The notes under the pieces: model-generated
The model's database searches: none
What the model was told of the DNA's origin: nothing
The model's input: the letters and a program-made list of their open reading frames with translations, nothing else
Assembly: GCA_017893485.1 (NCBI GenBank)
Contig: CM030368.1
Span: 176,634,504 to 176,698,503, forward strand
Direction: 5' to 3'
Length of the DNA stretch: 64,000 bases
Source: Hemerocallis citrina
Taxonomy: Eukaryota > Streptophyta > Magnoliopsida > Asparagales > Asphodelaceae
Translations under genes and position numbers: made by a program
In this document: positions 1-10,430 of the stretch, piece after piece
How the letters are laid out: each line of letters starts with the position of its first letter
Numbering within the stretch: the stretch's first letter is position 1

Positions 1-345
1 CTCGGCTGATAGCCTACAACGAAGCACAAAATGCGAACCAGCTTCGCAACTGCCTAGACCTCATAGATGAGATCCGTGAGAAAGCCGCAATTTGACAAGA
101 GACCTACCACCGTAGGATCACTCAGGCTAACAATAAGAGAGTAGACCAGCCAATCTAACAGAGGGTGACCTGGTGCTCAGAAAGCTATCGATCTCCGATC
201 CAAGCAAAAGGGGCAAGTTGGCACCATGCTGGGAAGGACCATATAGGGTCTCCAGAGTCATTCGCCCAGGAGCATATCAACTCGAAGACCCGAGGGGCAG
301 AAAGATACCGAGAACATGGAACGCATAGCACTTGATGAAGTACTG
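1..345 (+). pseudogene. 3' end of Tat-lineage gypsy polyprotein (integrase C-terminus), element E1
   Basis: This is the tail of a Ty3/gypsy integrase reading into the window from the left. In one frame from about 182 the residues G-K-L-A-P-C-W-E-G-P-Y-R-V can be read, followed by G-A-Y-Q-L-E-D and P-R-T-W-N-A, then H-L-M-K-Y just before the end. This is the usual C-terminal block of Tat-lineage (Retand/RIRE2/Grande-like) integrases. The 5' half reads in another frame and includes stops, and a TAG interrupts the final block near 327, so the copy is dead. Catalytic residues lie left of the window. The downstream 115-bp array, antisense gene and LTR match the known layout of Tat elements and support the lineage call. 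Confidence 0.8.
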
Positions 346-570
346 AGAGGATGTCTAAACACCGCTCCAAGCAACTTCCCCAAGAGCGCTTCAGAAGACA
401 TGTCTAGAGTCCTTACTTGTATTTTCTTGTTATCAAAGTGTAAAAGCAGCTTGCAACTTAGAAGCAGCCTCCCAGTTGTTCTCAATAAAAAGAAATCTCT
501 TCTTCTCAAAGTTCTCCATTTTTGGGTAGTCTAACTTTACTTACAAAATTTTTAACAATTTTTGGCATTA

Positions 571-1030
571 AAACGACATACTTGGAGTCCAGCGCTTGGT
601 TCGACTCTGCTTCAACTACTTGCTTCTAAGCGAGTAAACAGCGGATAACCATTCGGAATTGCTCCTGCAGCTGTTGATATTCTCTAAACGACAAGCTTGG
701 AGTCCAACACTTGGTATGACTCTGCTTCAACTACTTGCTTCTAAGCGAGTAAAGAGCGGATCACCATTCGGAATTTCTCCTGCAGCTATTGATATTTTCT
801 AAACGACAAGCTTGGAGTCCAACACTTGGTTCGACTCCGCTTCAACTACTTGCTTCTAAGCAAGTAAAGAGCGGATCACCTTTCGGAATTGCTCCTGCAG
901 CTGTTGATACTTTAAAAACAACAACTTCGGAGTCCAACATTTGGTTCGACGCGACTTTTGCTACTCACAAACGAGTAAGTACAAAGCGTCTCACCACTCA
1001 GAAGTGCTCCAACAACTGTTGACAACTACA
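571..1030 (+). repeat. 115-bp tandem array, 4 copies, after E1 pol
   Basis: The anchor CTTGGAGTCC occurs at 581, 696 and 811, and a variant CTTCGGAGTCC at about 926, so the period is 115 bp. Copies 1-3 are close to each other; copy 4 is more diverged and runs into non-repeat sequence near 1030. Tandem arrays in the region between pol and the 3' LTR are known in Tat elements and can seed satellite repeats. Confidence 0.9.
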
Positions 1031-1116
1031 AATGCTAGCAAAACACACGAGTACGAAGACAAGTATTATTTCATTAAAATTTAAGAAACAAGTCTAATAC
1101 AAGACCAGCTGCTCAT

Positions 1117-1380
1117 CTATACAACGAGAGACAACACTTGTGAAATTAAAAATGCAAGAATCCTAAGGCCTACTTCAATGCCTCCGAGGTGCGGGCATAC
1201 TTCGGTTGAGAGACACTCAAGGGCAACGAATGTTGTACTGCCGATGCCCCCCTTGGCGCTCGTCTCCAGACCGGCTAGCCGAGAAGCATCGTCGGCACTC
1301 GTTCTAGCGGTGGCTCCAACAGATGCTCCACTCGACGAAGCTGCCGCCCCACTTTGTGTGTCGCCCGGGCTTCGATGCAT
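1117..1380 (-). pseudogene. possible Ser/Ala-rich tail of the second antisense reading frame (E1)
   Basis: An open frame of 87 codons lies just downstream, on the minus strand, of the coiled-coil frame at 1474-2022. It is rich in serine, alanine, threonine and glycine and has no domain I recognise. It could be the continuation of the coiled-coil protein after a frameshift, or chance. The opposite strand is also open over much of this stretch, so coding evidence is weak. Confidence 0.3.
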
Positions 1381-1473
1381 TGTCGGCGAGCGACGCGCCT
1401 ACTCGTAGAAGGTTATCCCTCTATCGCGCTCTTCGCGAGTGCAAGTAGTAGATCTGACATTGCTCCGCTTGGG

Positions 1474-2022
1474 TCATGGTTGAAGATGTGTGACCTCCAC
1501 CTCGAGCTTGACAATTCGCTCTTTAAGCAAGTTGTCTTTCACCTTTATCGACAGACAAGGCAGTCGCATCGAGCTTGCCCCTCGAGATCCTTTGGTGATC
1601 GTCCGTCGAAGGTGAGCAACCTCCATGCTCTTATCGAGGGTGATCCTCTTCAGCTCGTCCCTCTCCGCCGTCACCATAGACAGAGAGTGGCGAAGACACT
1701 TAATCTTCAGGACGAGGTTGGCTTCCGTCGATGAGTCCAAGTCATCGCCTTCGGGGGTCCTCTCATTAATCTGCTCCTCTAATCGCCTCCTCTCTATGTC
1801 TCGGCGAACTAGGGTCGATTTCAGGTGCTTCAGCTCGTATTTTACCTTACGGAGGTCCGACTCTACTTCAAGAAGTCGCTCTAAGTTCCGCTCGAGCCCC
1901 AATCTCATCGCCCCTAGACTAGCTCTTAGACGAGCCACTTCAGCTATCCGAGGCACTTCGACGACCTGTAGTGCCTCGACAATCTGAAAAGAATCAGAGC
2001 ACGGAGCCATTGAGATTCTCAC
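1474..2022 (-). CDS. antisense coiled-coil protein of a Tat element, 182 codons
   Basis: This uninterrupted minus-strand frame lies between the pol remnant and the larger antisense gene of E1. The protein is highly charged and rich in leucine, glutamate and arginine in heptad-like spacing, for example A-R-L-R-A-S-L, L-E-R-L-L-E-V-E-S-D-L and L-K-H-L-K-S-T-L, which predicts a long coiled coil from about residue 25 to 175. No enzyme motif is seen. A second methionine four codons in (M-A-P-C-S-D) is an equally plausible start. Extra antisense reading frames downstream of pol are known in Tat-lineage elements (Grande, Retand), but their role is unknown. It may be a separate gene or the last exon of the larger antisense gene. 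Confidence 0.55.
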   Translation of the reverse strand: MRISMAPCSDSFQIVEALQVVEVPRIAEVARLRASLGAMRLGLERNLERLLEVESDLRKVKYELKHLKSTLVRRDIERRRLEEQINERTPEGDDLDSSTEANLVLKIKCLRHSLSMVTAERDELKRITLDKSMEVAHLRRTITKGSRGASSMRLPCLSIKVKDNLLKERIVKLEVEVTHLQP

Positions 2023-2024
2023 TA

Positions 2025-2130
2025 CTCCAACACTTAGACAAGAAAGAGTTCAAAGTTTTCTCCAACACTTAGACAAAAGAGAGTTTGAAATTTTTTTCTC
2101 AACACTTAGACAAAAATGGAGAACTTTCTT
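2025..2130. repeat. short tandem repeat, about 35-37 bp x 3
   Basis: The block CAACACTTAGACAA recurs three times, starting near 2028, 2063 and 2100, each followed by an A-rich stretch and a run of T. It separates the two antisense reading frames of E1, immediately upstream (minus sense) of the coiled-coil frame. Confidence 0.8.
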
Positions 2131-2836
2131 ATTCATTTCAAAGTTGAAGTGATGGCCAGTCCGCAGTTCAGCAATACATAAAAAAAATTAAAAAAAAAAA
2201 AAGAAGAAGAAGAAGAGGCGACTGAGTCAAGGAGCCACCTCGAGGTGCTTCTCCGAAGCACCTTCGCTCGGCAGAGCGACGAGCGCCACTTTGGGGTTCA
2301 CCTCCCCCTTCGCCTTTGCCCTCAGCTTCGTCGTCCTCCCCTTCGGGCTTGACTTCCGCCAGCGGGATGAGCTCCTCGCCCTCTACCAGGTCGTAGAAGT
2401 AGTACCCCGAGCCGTTGAAGCCGGGGATGCGAGCCGCCACGTGCTTCAGAGCTCGAGCGTAGGCCTCCTCCATATTTGTCATCATATGGACCTCCGCCTC
2501 GTCCTGAATAGCTTTCTTCGCCCACCCTCATCTCCTGCCCCTTCAGCGCCTCCTCGGACGCCCTCGGAGCCTTCGTTAGCTCCTCCTCGAGGCGAGCCTT
2601 CTCCTTCTCTGGCACCTCAACTTTGGCTGTCTCAGCCGCTGAGTGCTCGAGCGCCTCGGCAAGCTTAGCCTCGAGGGCACCAACCTCGGTTGCTCGTGAT
2701 ACCGAGAGACGTTGTTCGGCCTCGAACAACAGCTTCATCGCCTTGGCGCGCTCTACCGCTCGCGATCGTTCTTCGCCTTCATCTCCTTCTCTTGCTCGGC
2801 AAACTGCTCGAGCATATGGCTGAAGTGGTAGAGGGT

Positions 2837-2914
2837 CTGTGAACAAAACAGAAGAACGTGAGAACTCAAAATCATTAATTTTGAGACTTAAGAGAACAGA
2901 GCGAGACTACTTAC
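2837..2914 (-). other. predicted intron 2 of the E1 antisense gene, 78 bp
   Basis: On the minus strand the sequence G|GTAAGTAGTC opens and TTTTGTTCACAG closes a T-rich 78-bp stretch. Both ends match plant splice consensus. Read directly the protein runs into stops here, while removing the stretch joins the upstream exon to a coiled-coil frame starting T-L-Y-H-F-S-H-M-L-E-Q. Not experimentally supported. Confidence 0.65.
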
Positions 2915-3384
2915 CAACATCGTCGACCGGGCGATCTCCAAGGCATCATCGCCGACCGTGCCAGCCCTCAGCACCGTGCGATCCTTCGGGGTCGGCAGAT
3001 GGCGCACCGCTTGCATGCACATCCCCATGTTGCCGAGGAAGCCGTCAAGCTTCATCACCCGCTAGTCGGGGATGAAGAGCTTCATGTGCTCTTCGGTGAG
3101 GATGGCCTCTGCCTCGACCGTGAGCGGCGGAACCTCGAGGGCCAGAGCGGTGCCGGCCGAGAATGCCTATCTCGAAGATCTGGAGGCTTCGGTCGAAGGG
3201 AGCGTGACTTGCGGCTTCGAAGGGGAGTCACTGACTAAGTCAACGACAGCCGCTGGGGCCGAAGGCGCCGGTACCGCTCGGCTGGAAGGAGGCCCGGCCA
3301 TCGTCCTCTTCCTCTTCTTACTATCCTTCACCACTGCTGCAGTCCTCTTCGCCATTAGAGCTTGGTAATCCATACCGGGGGCTT

Positions 3385-3483
3385 CTGAACAACAAAAAAC
3401 CCGAGCAAAAAAGTTAGAAAAATAAACACAAACACTAAAACCAAATACCTTTATACTAAAGAAAAAGAAGTAAAGGAGCATAC
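3385..3483 (-). other. predicted intron 1 of the E1 antisense gene, 99 bp
   Basis: On the minus strand GTATGCTCC opens and TTGTTGTTCAG closes a 99-bp, T-rich stretch. It separates the exon ending S-L-I-D-P from the exon carrying M-D-Y-Q-A-L-M-A-K-R. The stretch is open in one frame but codes only for hydrophobic, Phe-rich residues unlike the flanking protein, as expected for an intron read through. Confidence 0.65.
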
Positions 3484-4395
3484 TGGGGTCGATCAGACTG
3501 AGACCCCCACCGAACAAGACCTCCTCAGTGATATCCTTCCAACCGAGGGTCGGAAGACCGAGGATCTTCGACACCACCTCCTCCTCTTCTTTAGTGAGCA
3601 CCGGCTCGGTCTTTGCCCACTTCGGAACATCCTCCTTCCACGCCGTAGGGAAGCCCCACTGCTCGGGGCCTCAGATCAGGAAGTACTTCTCCTTCCAATG
3701 CTTGATGGAGTCCGGGTTCTCAATCAGTTTAACCCCCTTCCTCGGTGATAGATAGTACCGGTACTCCATCTTGCTCATTCGGTAGATCCGGTAGAGACTA
3801 CGGAGAATGACGAGCTGGGGCTGCACGCCGACCGCTTGACATTGGAGGATGAAGGCGATGACGTGTCGCTACATGTTCGGCATGAACTTTATCGGGCTCA
3901 AGCCGTACCACTGCAGTACCTCGACCACGAAGGGCGGGAGCGGTAGCCAATGGTCGGTATTGAGTGCGTCATACGGGAAGACGCATGTGTCTGGCGACGT
4001 CCCCATACACACTCGGAAGCTGGGGCTGGGGAGGAGCAGGGCATACTCCTTCGAGATGCGGAATCCCTTCCTGATCCAATGAAGGTCCGCCTTGGTTATG
4101 ATCGATGGGATCTCGTCCACCTCGAAAGGATTCCTCGGGCTGTTCTCCTCATTCGCCGCAGACATCCCATGCACCGCCTTCTCCAAATATCCTCGGAGTA
4201 GCTCCTGACCCTTCCGAGGCTTGACAGTGTCGATGGTAGCTGACCTAGTGCTCCAGCCCCCCTCGTCGTCTCCACTATTGTCTCCACAATGGCTGACTTC
4301 GCCACTTCCTTCCCCTTGCTCGGGGCGACCACTATGGCTCGGTCTGTACCTTGGTCCGAGGTGGAGGTCTCATTCCCTGACGACACTCTAGACAT

Positions 4396-4620
4396 TTCAA
4401 GATTAAGTTTGAGATAATTTACCTCGAAGTGATGTTTACGGTCGGAATAGCTCGTCGGAGATTAAAAATGCTTGGCCGCAAAAGCTAGCAGCGCCGCTCG
4501 AGGGCAAAAGTGGCTTGAGTAAAAAGTGGAGTGAAGGTAAAAGAGTAAGAAATGAGGGGAAAGAGAGGCGGTGAAAACTTATAAGTGTTAAGGTGGATTC
4601 GGGTGGGCCTTCGAATACTT
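4396..4620 (-). promoter_or_regulatory. candidate promoter/leader of the E1 antisense gene
   Basis: Read on the minus strand toward the ATG at 4395, this stretch has a TATA-like CTTATAAG (4578-4585), then a pyrimidine-rich run (C/T tract around 4540-4570, like a plant Y patch), then an untranslated leader. It lies between the antisense gene and the 204-bp array. This is inference from position and composition only. Confidence 0.3.
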
Positions 4621-4675
4621 TGGGCCCCCATAACGGCTCATCAGAAGCTTAAACGCCTGGTCCTGAAGCCTAAAC

Positions 4676-5785
4676 GTCTCTTGCCTCAGGATTCATGCCT
4701 AACCTTCAATCTGACGGTGGAGATCATGCCACGTCACTCGGAAACCAAATCTGAACAACTTGCATTCCGAGCTGCGTATTGGAGAAAAACGACTTTCTCC
4801 TCGTGATTTGCGCCAGATCTTGATCAGACGGCCCAGATCCGACCGCATCGACCAAAACCACATTTTCTCGTTATCCACTCCATCGTGTCTCGAGATTCGT
4901 GCCAGATCCTCAATCAGACGACGGAGATCGTGCCACATCGCTCGGAAACCAAATCCGAGCAACTTGCATTCCAAGCTGCGTATTGGAGAAAAACGACTTT
5001 CTCCTCGTAATTCACGCTAGATCTTGATCAGACAGCTCAGATCTGACCGCATCGACCAAAATCATGTTTTCTCATGATCCACGCCATCGTGTCTTGAGAT
5101 TTGTGCCTGATCTTCAATCAGACGGCGGAGATCGTGCCACGTCGCTCGGAAACCAAATCCGATCAACTTGCATTCCGAGCTGCGTATTGGAGAAAAATGA
5201 CTTTCTCCTCGTGGTTCGTGCCAAATCTTGATCAGATGGCTCAGATTCGACTGCGTCGACCAAAATCACGTTTTCTTGTGATCCGCACCGTCGTGTCTCA
5301 AGATTCGTGCCTGATCTTCAATCTAACGGCGGAGATCGTGCCACGTCGCTCGGAAACCAAATCCGAGCAACTTGCATTCCGACCTGCATATTGGAGAAAA
5401 ACGACTTTCTCCTTGTGATTCGTGCCAGATCTTGATCAGACGGATCAGATCCGACTACGTCGACCAAAATCACGTTTTCTTGTGATCCGCGCCGTCGTGT
5501 TTCGAGATTCGTTCCTGATCCTCAATCAGACAGCGGAGATCGTGCCACGTCGCTTGGAAACCAAATTCGAGCAACTTGCCTTCTAGGCTGTGTATTGGAG
5601 AAAAATGACTTTCTCCTCGTGATTCGTGCTAGATCTTGATCAGACGGCTCCGATCCAACTGCGTCGACCAAAATCATGTTTTCTCGTGATCCACACGATC
5701 GTGTCTCGAGATTTTTGCCTAATAAATAATCAGACGGCGGAGATCGTGCCACGTCACTTGGAAGCCAAATCTGAGCAACTCGCAT
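4676..5785. repeat. 204-bp tandem array of E1, about 5.5 copies
   Basis: The anchor AGATCRTGCC falls at 4721, 4925, 5129, 5333, 5537 and 5741, an exact 204-bp spacing. Copies differ by scattered substitutions only and share CTTGCATTCCGA and GGAGAAAAACGACTTTCTCC, the latter a near-palindrome. The array lies between the antisense gene and the 3' LTR, the hypervariable 3' region known in Tat elements. Confidence 0.95.
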
Positions 5786-6530
5786 TCCGAGCTGCTCATA
5801 CTGAGAAAATGTCGCCGAACTACGAGAGCCATCTGATTGCCCAGTGATTCGTGCCACGACCTGATGGACGTCCATGATCCAGCCACGCGATCGAGTGCAG
5901 GATCGACTGTTGGATCGTCTCGAAATTCAAGCCGAGGCAAGATGGACGTCCCAGATTGCGCCACGTCGCTCGGAATCCCAATCCGAGCGACAGGCATTCC
6001 GAGTTGCTTATAAGGAGAAATTGTTGCCGAGCTATGAGAGCCGTCTGATCACCTCTTGATTCATGCCACAACCTAATGGACGTCCATGATCCAGCCACGC
6101 AATCGAGTGCAGGATCCACTGTTGGATCGTCTCGAAATTCACGCCGATGCAAGATGGACGTCCCAGATTGTGCCACATTACTCAAAATCCCAATCCGAGC
6201 GACAGGCATTCCGAGCTGCTCATACCGAGAAAATGTCACCGAGCTACGAGAGCGCCCGATCGCCTCGTGATTCGTGCCGCGACTTGATGGACGGCCCAGA
6301 TTTGGCCACGTAACCAAGCACAAGATCTGTCGTCAGATTACCTCGGGATTCATGCTGCATCCAGATGGACGCTCCAGATTTACGTCACGTTGCTAGGAAT
6401 CCCAATCCGAGCGATAGACGATCCGAGCTGCTCGTTTGGGGAAAAACCGGCCAATCAACAGGAGCCGTCAGATCGTTCAGAATTTTGCGATAATGGCTGA
6501 TGAACGATCCAGATCGTGCCATGCCGTAAA
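5782..6530. repeat. 212-bp tandem array of E1, about 3.5 copies
   Basis: The anchor GCATTCCGAG occurs at 5782, 5994 and 6206, and a decayed form near 6417, so the period is 212 bp. The unit shares its first ~60 bp with the 204-bp unit (the GCCACGTC-CGGAA block) but then carries different sequence (GATGGACGTCC, ATCGAGTGCAGGATC). It looks like a second-generation unit built from part of the 204-bp unit. Confidence 0.9.
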
Positions 6531-6946
6531 TAGGTGATTAAAATTATTTTTTACTTATTAATTCGAATTATTGATTTAATAATTGTAAAAAAATGATTTA
6601 AAATTCGGGAAAATTAAATAAAAATTCTAAAAAATAATTATAAATTTGGGAAAATATTTTTGAGCCCCTGGATGAATAATTATTGGTTCGAATAATTAAT
6701 TGCTGCTCCTGGAAAATAAATCAACACTTCGCAAAATTGAATAAATGGTCTGAAAAATAATTGAAAAAACAAGAAAAATCACCAAAAATCCAGAAGAGCC
6801 AAGAAGCGACCTTGAGCATGCTGACAGCTCAGAGAAACACCATCACCCCTTGAACAAGAATCAAGCACCTATTGGGACTCTTATAAAACCCTGTACGCCA
6901 TCAAAACAACATAACTACTCCCCAAAGGCTATAATACACAGTCTTC
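6531..6946. other. AT-rich spacer between tandem array and 3' LTR of E1
   Basis: About 400 bp of mostly A/T sequence (densest at 6535-6775) with no reading frame I would support. It ends in the polypurine tract of E1. Confidence 0.6.
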
Positions 6947-6959
6947 GGGAGTGGGGGGC
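6947..6959 (+). promoter_or_regulatory. polypurine tract of E1
   Basis: The sequence GGGAGTGGGGGGC lies 3 bp before the first TG of the 3' LTR, where plus-strand DNA synthesis is primed in gypsy elements. Confidence 0.8.
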
Positions 6960-6962
6960 TCG

Positions 6963-7537
6963 TGATATGACTAAAAAAGAGGTTAAATCGAAACCGTTCA
7001 AAGTTGGCACGAATCTTAAAGTCGCAAGGGCGAGATGGTAATTTCACCTAAAGACGGGTCCGAATATGGAACCGGGTCTCTCCTATTGGACCCGCTAGCC
7101 CGTGAACGGATCTGTTCAGTTGAGAACAGGACTCAACCCATTAGGGACCAATTCCACAGGATAGGAGTAGATCCTGGTTTGTCCTTATCTTGAGGAGGTG
7201 GTTATAACCACCCCCAGCCAGCCACACCGGAAAGTAGGGATTCACTCTTATCCTGAAAGAGATCCCCATGGCGAATATAAATACTCCCTACCTCCTACTA
7301 TCAAAGGTGATCACGCTTTGCACACTTGAGCTCTTTCCTTTTACTTTTCTGTGTATTGACAAGTGCGTCGGAGGGTTCGTGCCGAGATCCATCCCGGTGT
7401 TTCGAATGTTTGTGCAGGTTCGTGGGAGCTTCAAGGAGTCAATTTGCTAACAAGGAAGAAGAGGAATTTAGCCGGTTTGAGTTCCTACGAACCTACAAAT
7501 CTCATCTATTGCTCCCACACCAGATTCAGCAGCAACA
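6963..7537 (+). mobile_element. 3' LTR of Tat element E1, 575 bp
   Basis: The LTR starts TGATATGAC directly after the polypurine tract and ends GCAACA, the same ending as the Tat LTR at 18352. A TATA box TATAAAT is at 7276-7282. The 3' part shares GCTCCCACACCAGA with the E2 LTR, so the two families are related, but the 5' ends differ. The partner 5' LTR is outside the window, so the target duplication cannot be checked. Confidence 0.85.
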
Positions 7538-8033
7538 GGTTTCATTAGGGAATTTGGGTTTTTAATGTGTATTGGGTTAAGAAAATCCAATAAGAAAAAT
7601 ATACAATTAGAGAAAAATAAAAAAAATAAAAAAAATCAATAATAATATGGTAACAAAATAAATAAATTTGTGTGCATCAAATTAATACTCAAATACTACT
7701 AAATATAATAGAAATAGATTTTCAATTCAACAATCAAATATATTAATAATATTAATAAAAACAATAATAATTTTGATATACATATCAAAATGAGAATTGT
7801 GATAAATAAGTTTATTAAAATCTAAATAGTAATAAAATAAGATACAAATAGGCGATCATGTAGAAAATAAACATTAAAGTTAGAATATACTATTATTCGA
7901 AGAAAATACAATTTCCGGTTCGAAAAGATTTTAATTGAAGGCCCAAATCGAGTTTAAAATAATACTGAATTTATAATTAATCAAAATATGAAAAATATTC
8001 AGAAAATACATATTTATGGAAACAGGGGTTACA
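7538..8033 (-). mobile_element. inverted 5' fragment of the ~3.4-kb LTR family (S4)
   Basis: The right edge reads ACAGGGGTTACA, the exact reverse complement of the LTR start of this family (TGTAACCCCTGT), as at the right edge of the solo LTR at 39795. The rest is AT-rich and ends, in minus sense, with ACCCA-type blocks like those around 10780. It stops exactly where the E1 LTR ends. I infer that E1 inserted into this LTR and that the rest of it lies left of the window. Confidence 0.5.
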
Positions 8034-10430
8034 TTTTTGCTCATTGCTCCGTTCCCATCGTCGTCTTCCAGGCAAGTAACTTGTATTAAATTCTTTTGTA
8101 AATACAAGTACTAAATACAGCCTGTAGTGTAGTTGGGTTCTAGAGACAATTTGTGTGTGAAATCCCCTTGTTGATATTGTATTTATAGTGATAATTTGAC
8201 CACAGTTGCCTCACGACATACATGACATGATATAACCTAGGATTGACCATATCTTGTTGCATATATGCGTGTTGTTCATGTATTATCTTGTGCTCGTTCG
8301 TGTTATTTGTGATAGACTTGTTGTGAACTTGTGAAATACCCTATAACATGTTGCTTAGACATCTAGTATACTCTATCTCATATTTGGTTGTGTTTTGGAT
8401 GAGTTCTATGTGAACTAGTGGATTTTGTGCACATAAGATATTTTCAGTTTTGATCAGTATTTTAGACCCTATTAAGGTCAGTATTTGAAAATATTTTGTG
8501 AACATGATTTGTAGAGAATTATGTCTATTTTCCAACCCTTTTGATGGAACTCAGTTTCGATTTACGGTTTGTGAGTTATGTCGATTTTACTACAGTAGTG
8601 TCGAAAGATTTCCAGATTCTGTTTTCTATGAAATCTGAAGAGTAATCAATTTTTATTTTGGTGTTAAAATTATTATTTTGATCTGAAATTTTGCTCAGTA
8701 TTCCTAGACTTGATTGGGGTTTACCCAGAATTTTTGTGAATTTATTTGAAAAGTTTTACAAACCTTTTCATGCTCGCAAATAAAGATTGTACATGCAGAA
8801 TTTTACTAGTGTTCGGTAAAGAACCTGATTTTCGACCTATTTCTACTTGCTGTTTCTAAAATCTTTGTAAATATGAAAGTTATCCTAATGTATCTATTTT
8901 ATCAACCTTTTGAAGGATTTGGATTTTGATTTATGGTTTGAGAGATATTGCTGTTTTCGTACTGCACTGTTTGTGATTTCAGATTTACAAAACTGCCATA
9001 TCTTGTTGTTTTCTGATTTTACTTGACTAATCTATTTTTGTTGGAAAATAATGAAACTTATTTTTCTGTTACTAAACATATAGGAGAATACCCCAGATTT
9101 TTCGAGGATTTGATTAACGAGTTTTCAAGCTGTTTTCCTGACTGTGAATAGAAAATACTGATTTCTGACTGAACACGTTTTCTGGATTCAAATTAGTTTT
9201 GAGCCTTGTTTTTGTGAAACACTATATGACTTATGTGTGTTTGCTGAATTTGGCCGGGAGTCTATTTTCCAGATTCTTTAACGGATTTGCATTTTTGTAG
9301 CAACGAGAATCCTTGTTTTAGTGCAGTACTGTCTTGTTGTCCTGAACTGAAATTTTCGTGGTACTGTTCTTTTATGAGTAATCTTTCACCCGTGCATGTT
9401 TATCTTTTAACCTGAACCTGTTACTTGTTCATGCCATACTATTCTTGCCCTATTTTGTGACACGTATATGTCTGTTGCTAATAATAATAAATAACCAAGC
9501 CGGGGTTTAAGAGAAAGATCTAGTAGTGGACAATATAGAAGCCTGTACTCGGAAGAGGACTCGTATTTCCCGTATGACATGTTACCGTTCAAGTTAATTT
9601 CTGTTACCGATCAAGTTTACCAATCAAGTTACCGATCAAATTAATTTCTGTTACCGATCAAGTTTATCGACCAAGTTACCGATCAAGTTAATTTCTGTTA
9701 CTGACTAAGTTACCGATCAAGTTACCGATCAAGTTAATTTCTGTTACCGATCAAGTTAATTTTTGTTACTGATCAAGTTTACCGACTAAGTTACCGATCA
9801 AGTTTACCGATCAAGTTACCTATCAAGTTTACCGATCAAGTTCTGTGATTCCGTGATACCCGAGTACATGACCTATAGAATCCCCTGTGAAATCTAAAAC
9901 GAAATTGCTTTGCCTGTAGCAACCATGTAGTAAAAGTATGGATGCATGAAGTGCTACCTAGATAGTAATAATACAAGACTTGAACATGATCACTTGACAC
10001 TTGCTACTTGATACTTGTACTTGACTACTTGATACTTGTTACTTGATTTCGTGATACTTGGTTCGTGATACTTGTTACCTGTTTACATAATACTTGTTTA
10101 CTTGACACTTGATACATGCCACTTATACTAGTTCATCTTACCATGCTAGTTGTTATATTTTATTATCATGCCTATTATTAGTTAGCTTTTTCCATGTACT
10201 TGTATCCTGCACTACAAGCGGCCTGTAACTTGCATTGATGGGAGTTTGTTTGCTTTTTCATCTTCCTGCAATTTATTAAATTGCAGATTTTGGAGACCAG
10301 TTGCTAGATGGAATAGGCGAGATGAGATACTAGTTGCTGGAGATTTTTGCTATTTCTATTTATTATTCTTGTTACTTATTTTTGAACAATTGTACTCGAT
10401 TACTTGGTTTTGATTACTTTATAATAAAAA
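8034..10430 (+). mobile_element. copy A of the ~3.4-kb LTR family, both ends missing
   Basis: From GGCAAGTAACTTG at about 8071 this stretch aligns by eye with copy B (from 11761) over about 2.3 kb, including GCCTGTAGTGTAGTTG, GATCTAGTAGTGGA and the block GTAACTTGCATTGA near its end. It lacks the family's first ~1 kb and the last ~260 bp, including the terminal GGGGCGTGACA. No coding capacity is seen; the many short open frames are chance. Confidence 0.75.
9581..9842. repeat. minisatellite in LTR copy A (12-30 bp units)
   Basis: Irregular tandem repetition of GTTACCGATCAAG, alternating with TTAATTTCT. It sits directly after the conserved LTR block that holds GATCTAGTAGTGGA. Confidence 0.9.

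Larger units (their letters stand above)
2200..4395 (-). pseudogene. antisense extra gene of Tat element E1 (Transposase_28-like)
   Basis: On the minus strand, from an ATG at 4393-4395, pieces in different frames make a coherent product. A Ser/Thr-rich start is followed by a domain with T-K-A-D-L-H-W-I-R-K and the block L-P-P-F-V-V-E-V-L-Q-W-Y-G-L (about 3900-3950), then Y-R-M-S-K-M-E-Y-R-Y-Y-L-S-P, then K-E-E-E-E-V-V. This resembles the Pfam family called putative gypsy-type transposon (Transposase_28), known from antisense frames of Tat elements. After two apparent introns comes a glutamate-rich coiled coil (about 2550-2830), then an acidic C-terminus with G-Y-Y-F-Y-D-L-V-E-G-E-E. Damage: stop codons near 3866, 3670 and 3165 and frameshifts near 4180, 2757 and 2480. 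Function unknown; the domain name does not mean transposase activity has been shown. Confidence 0.7.

Noticed and set aside
1178..1734. Plus-strand open frames opposite the antisense genes of E1
   Set aside because: They mirror the minus-strand coiled-coil and Ser/Ala-rich frames and show no domain; treated as shadows.
9980..10130. TTGATACTTG-rich stretches (also 13620-13800 and 36930-37180) considered as a CRISPR-like array
   Set aside because: Units are short, variable and without unique spacers; this is low-complexity LTR sequence in a plant genome.
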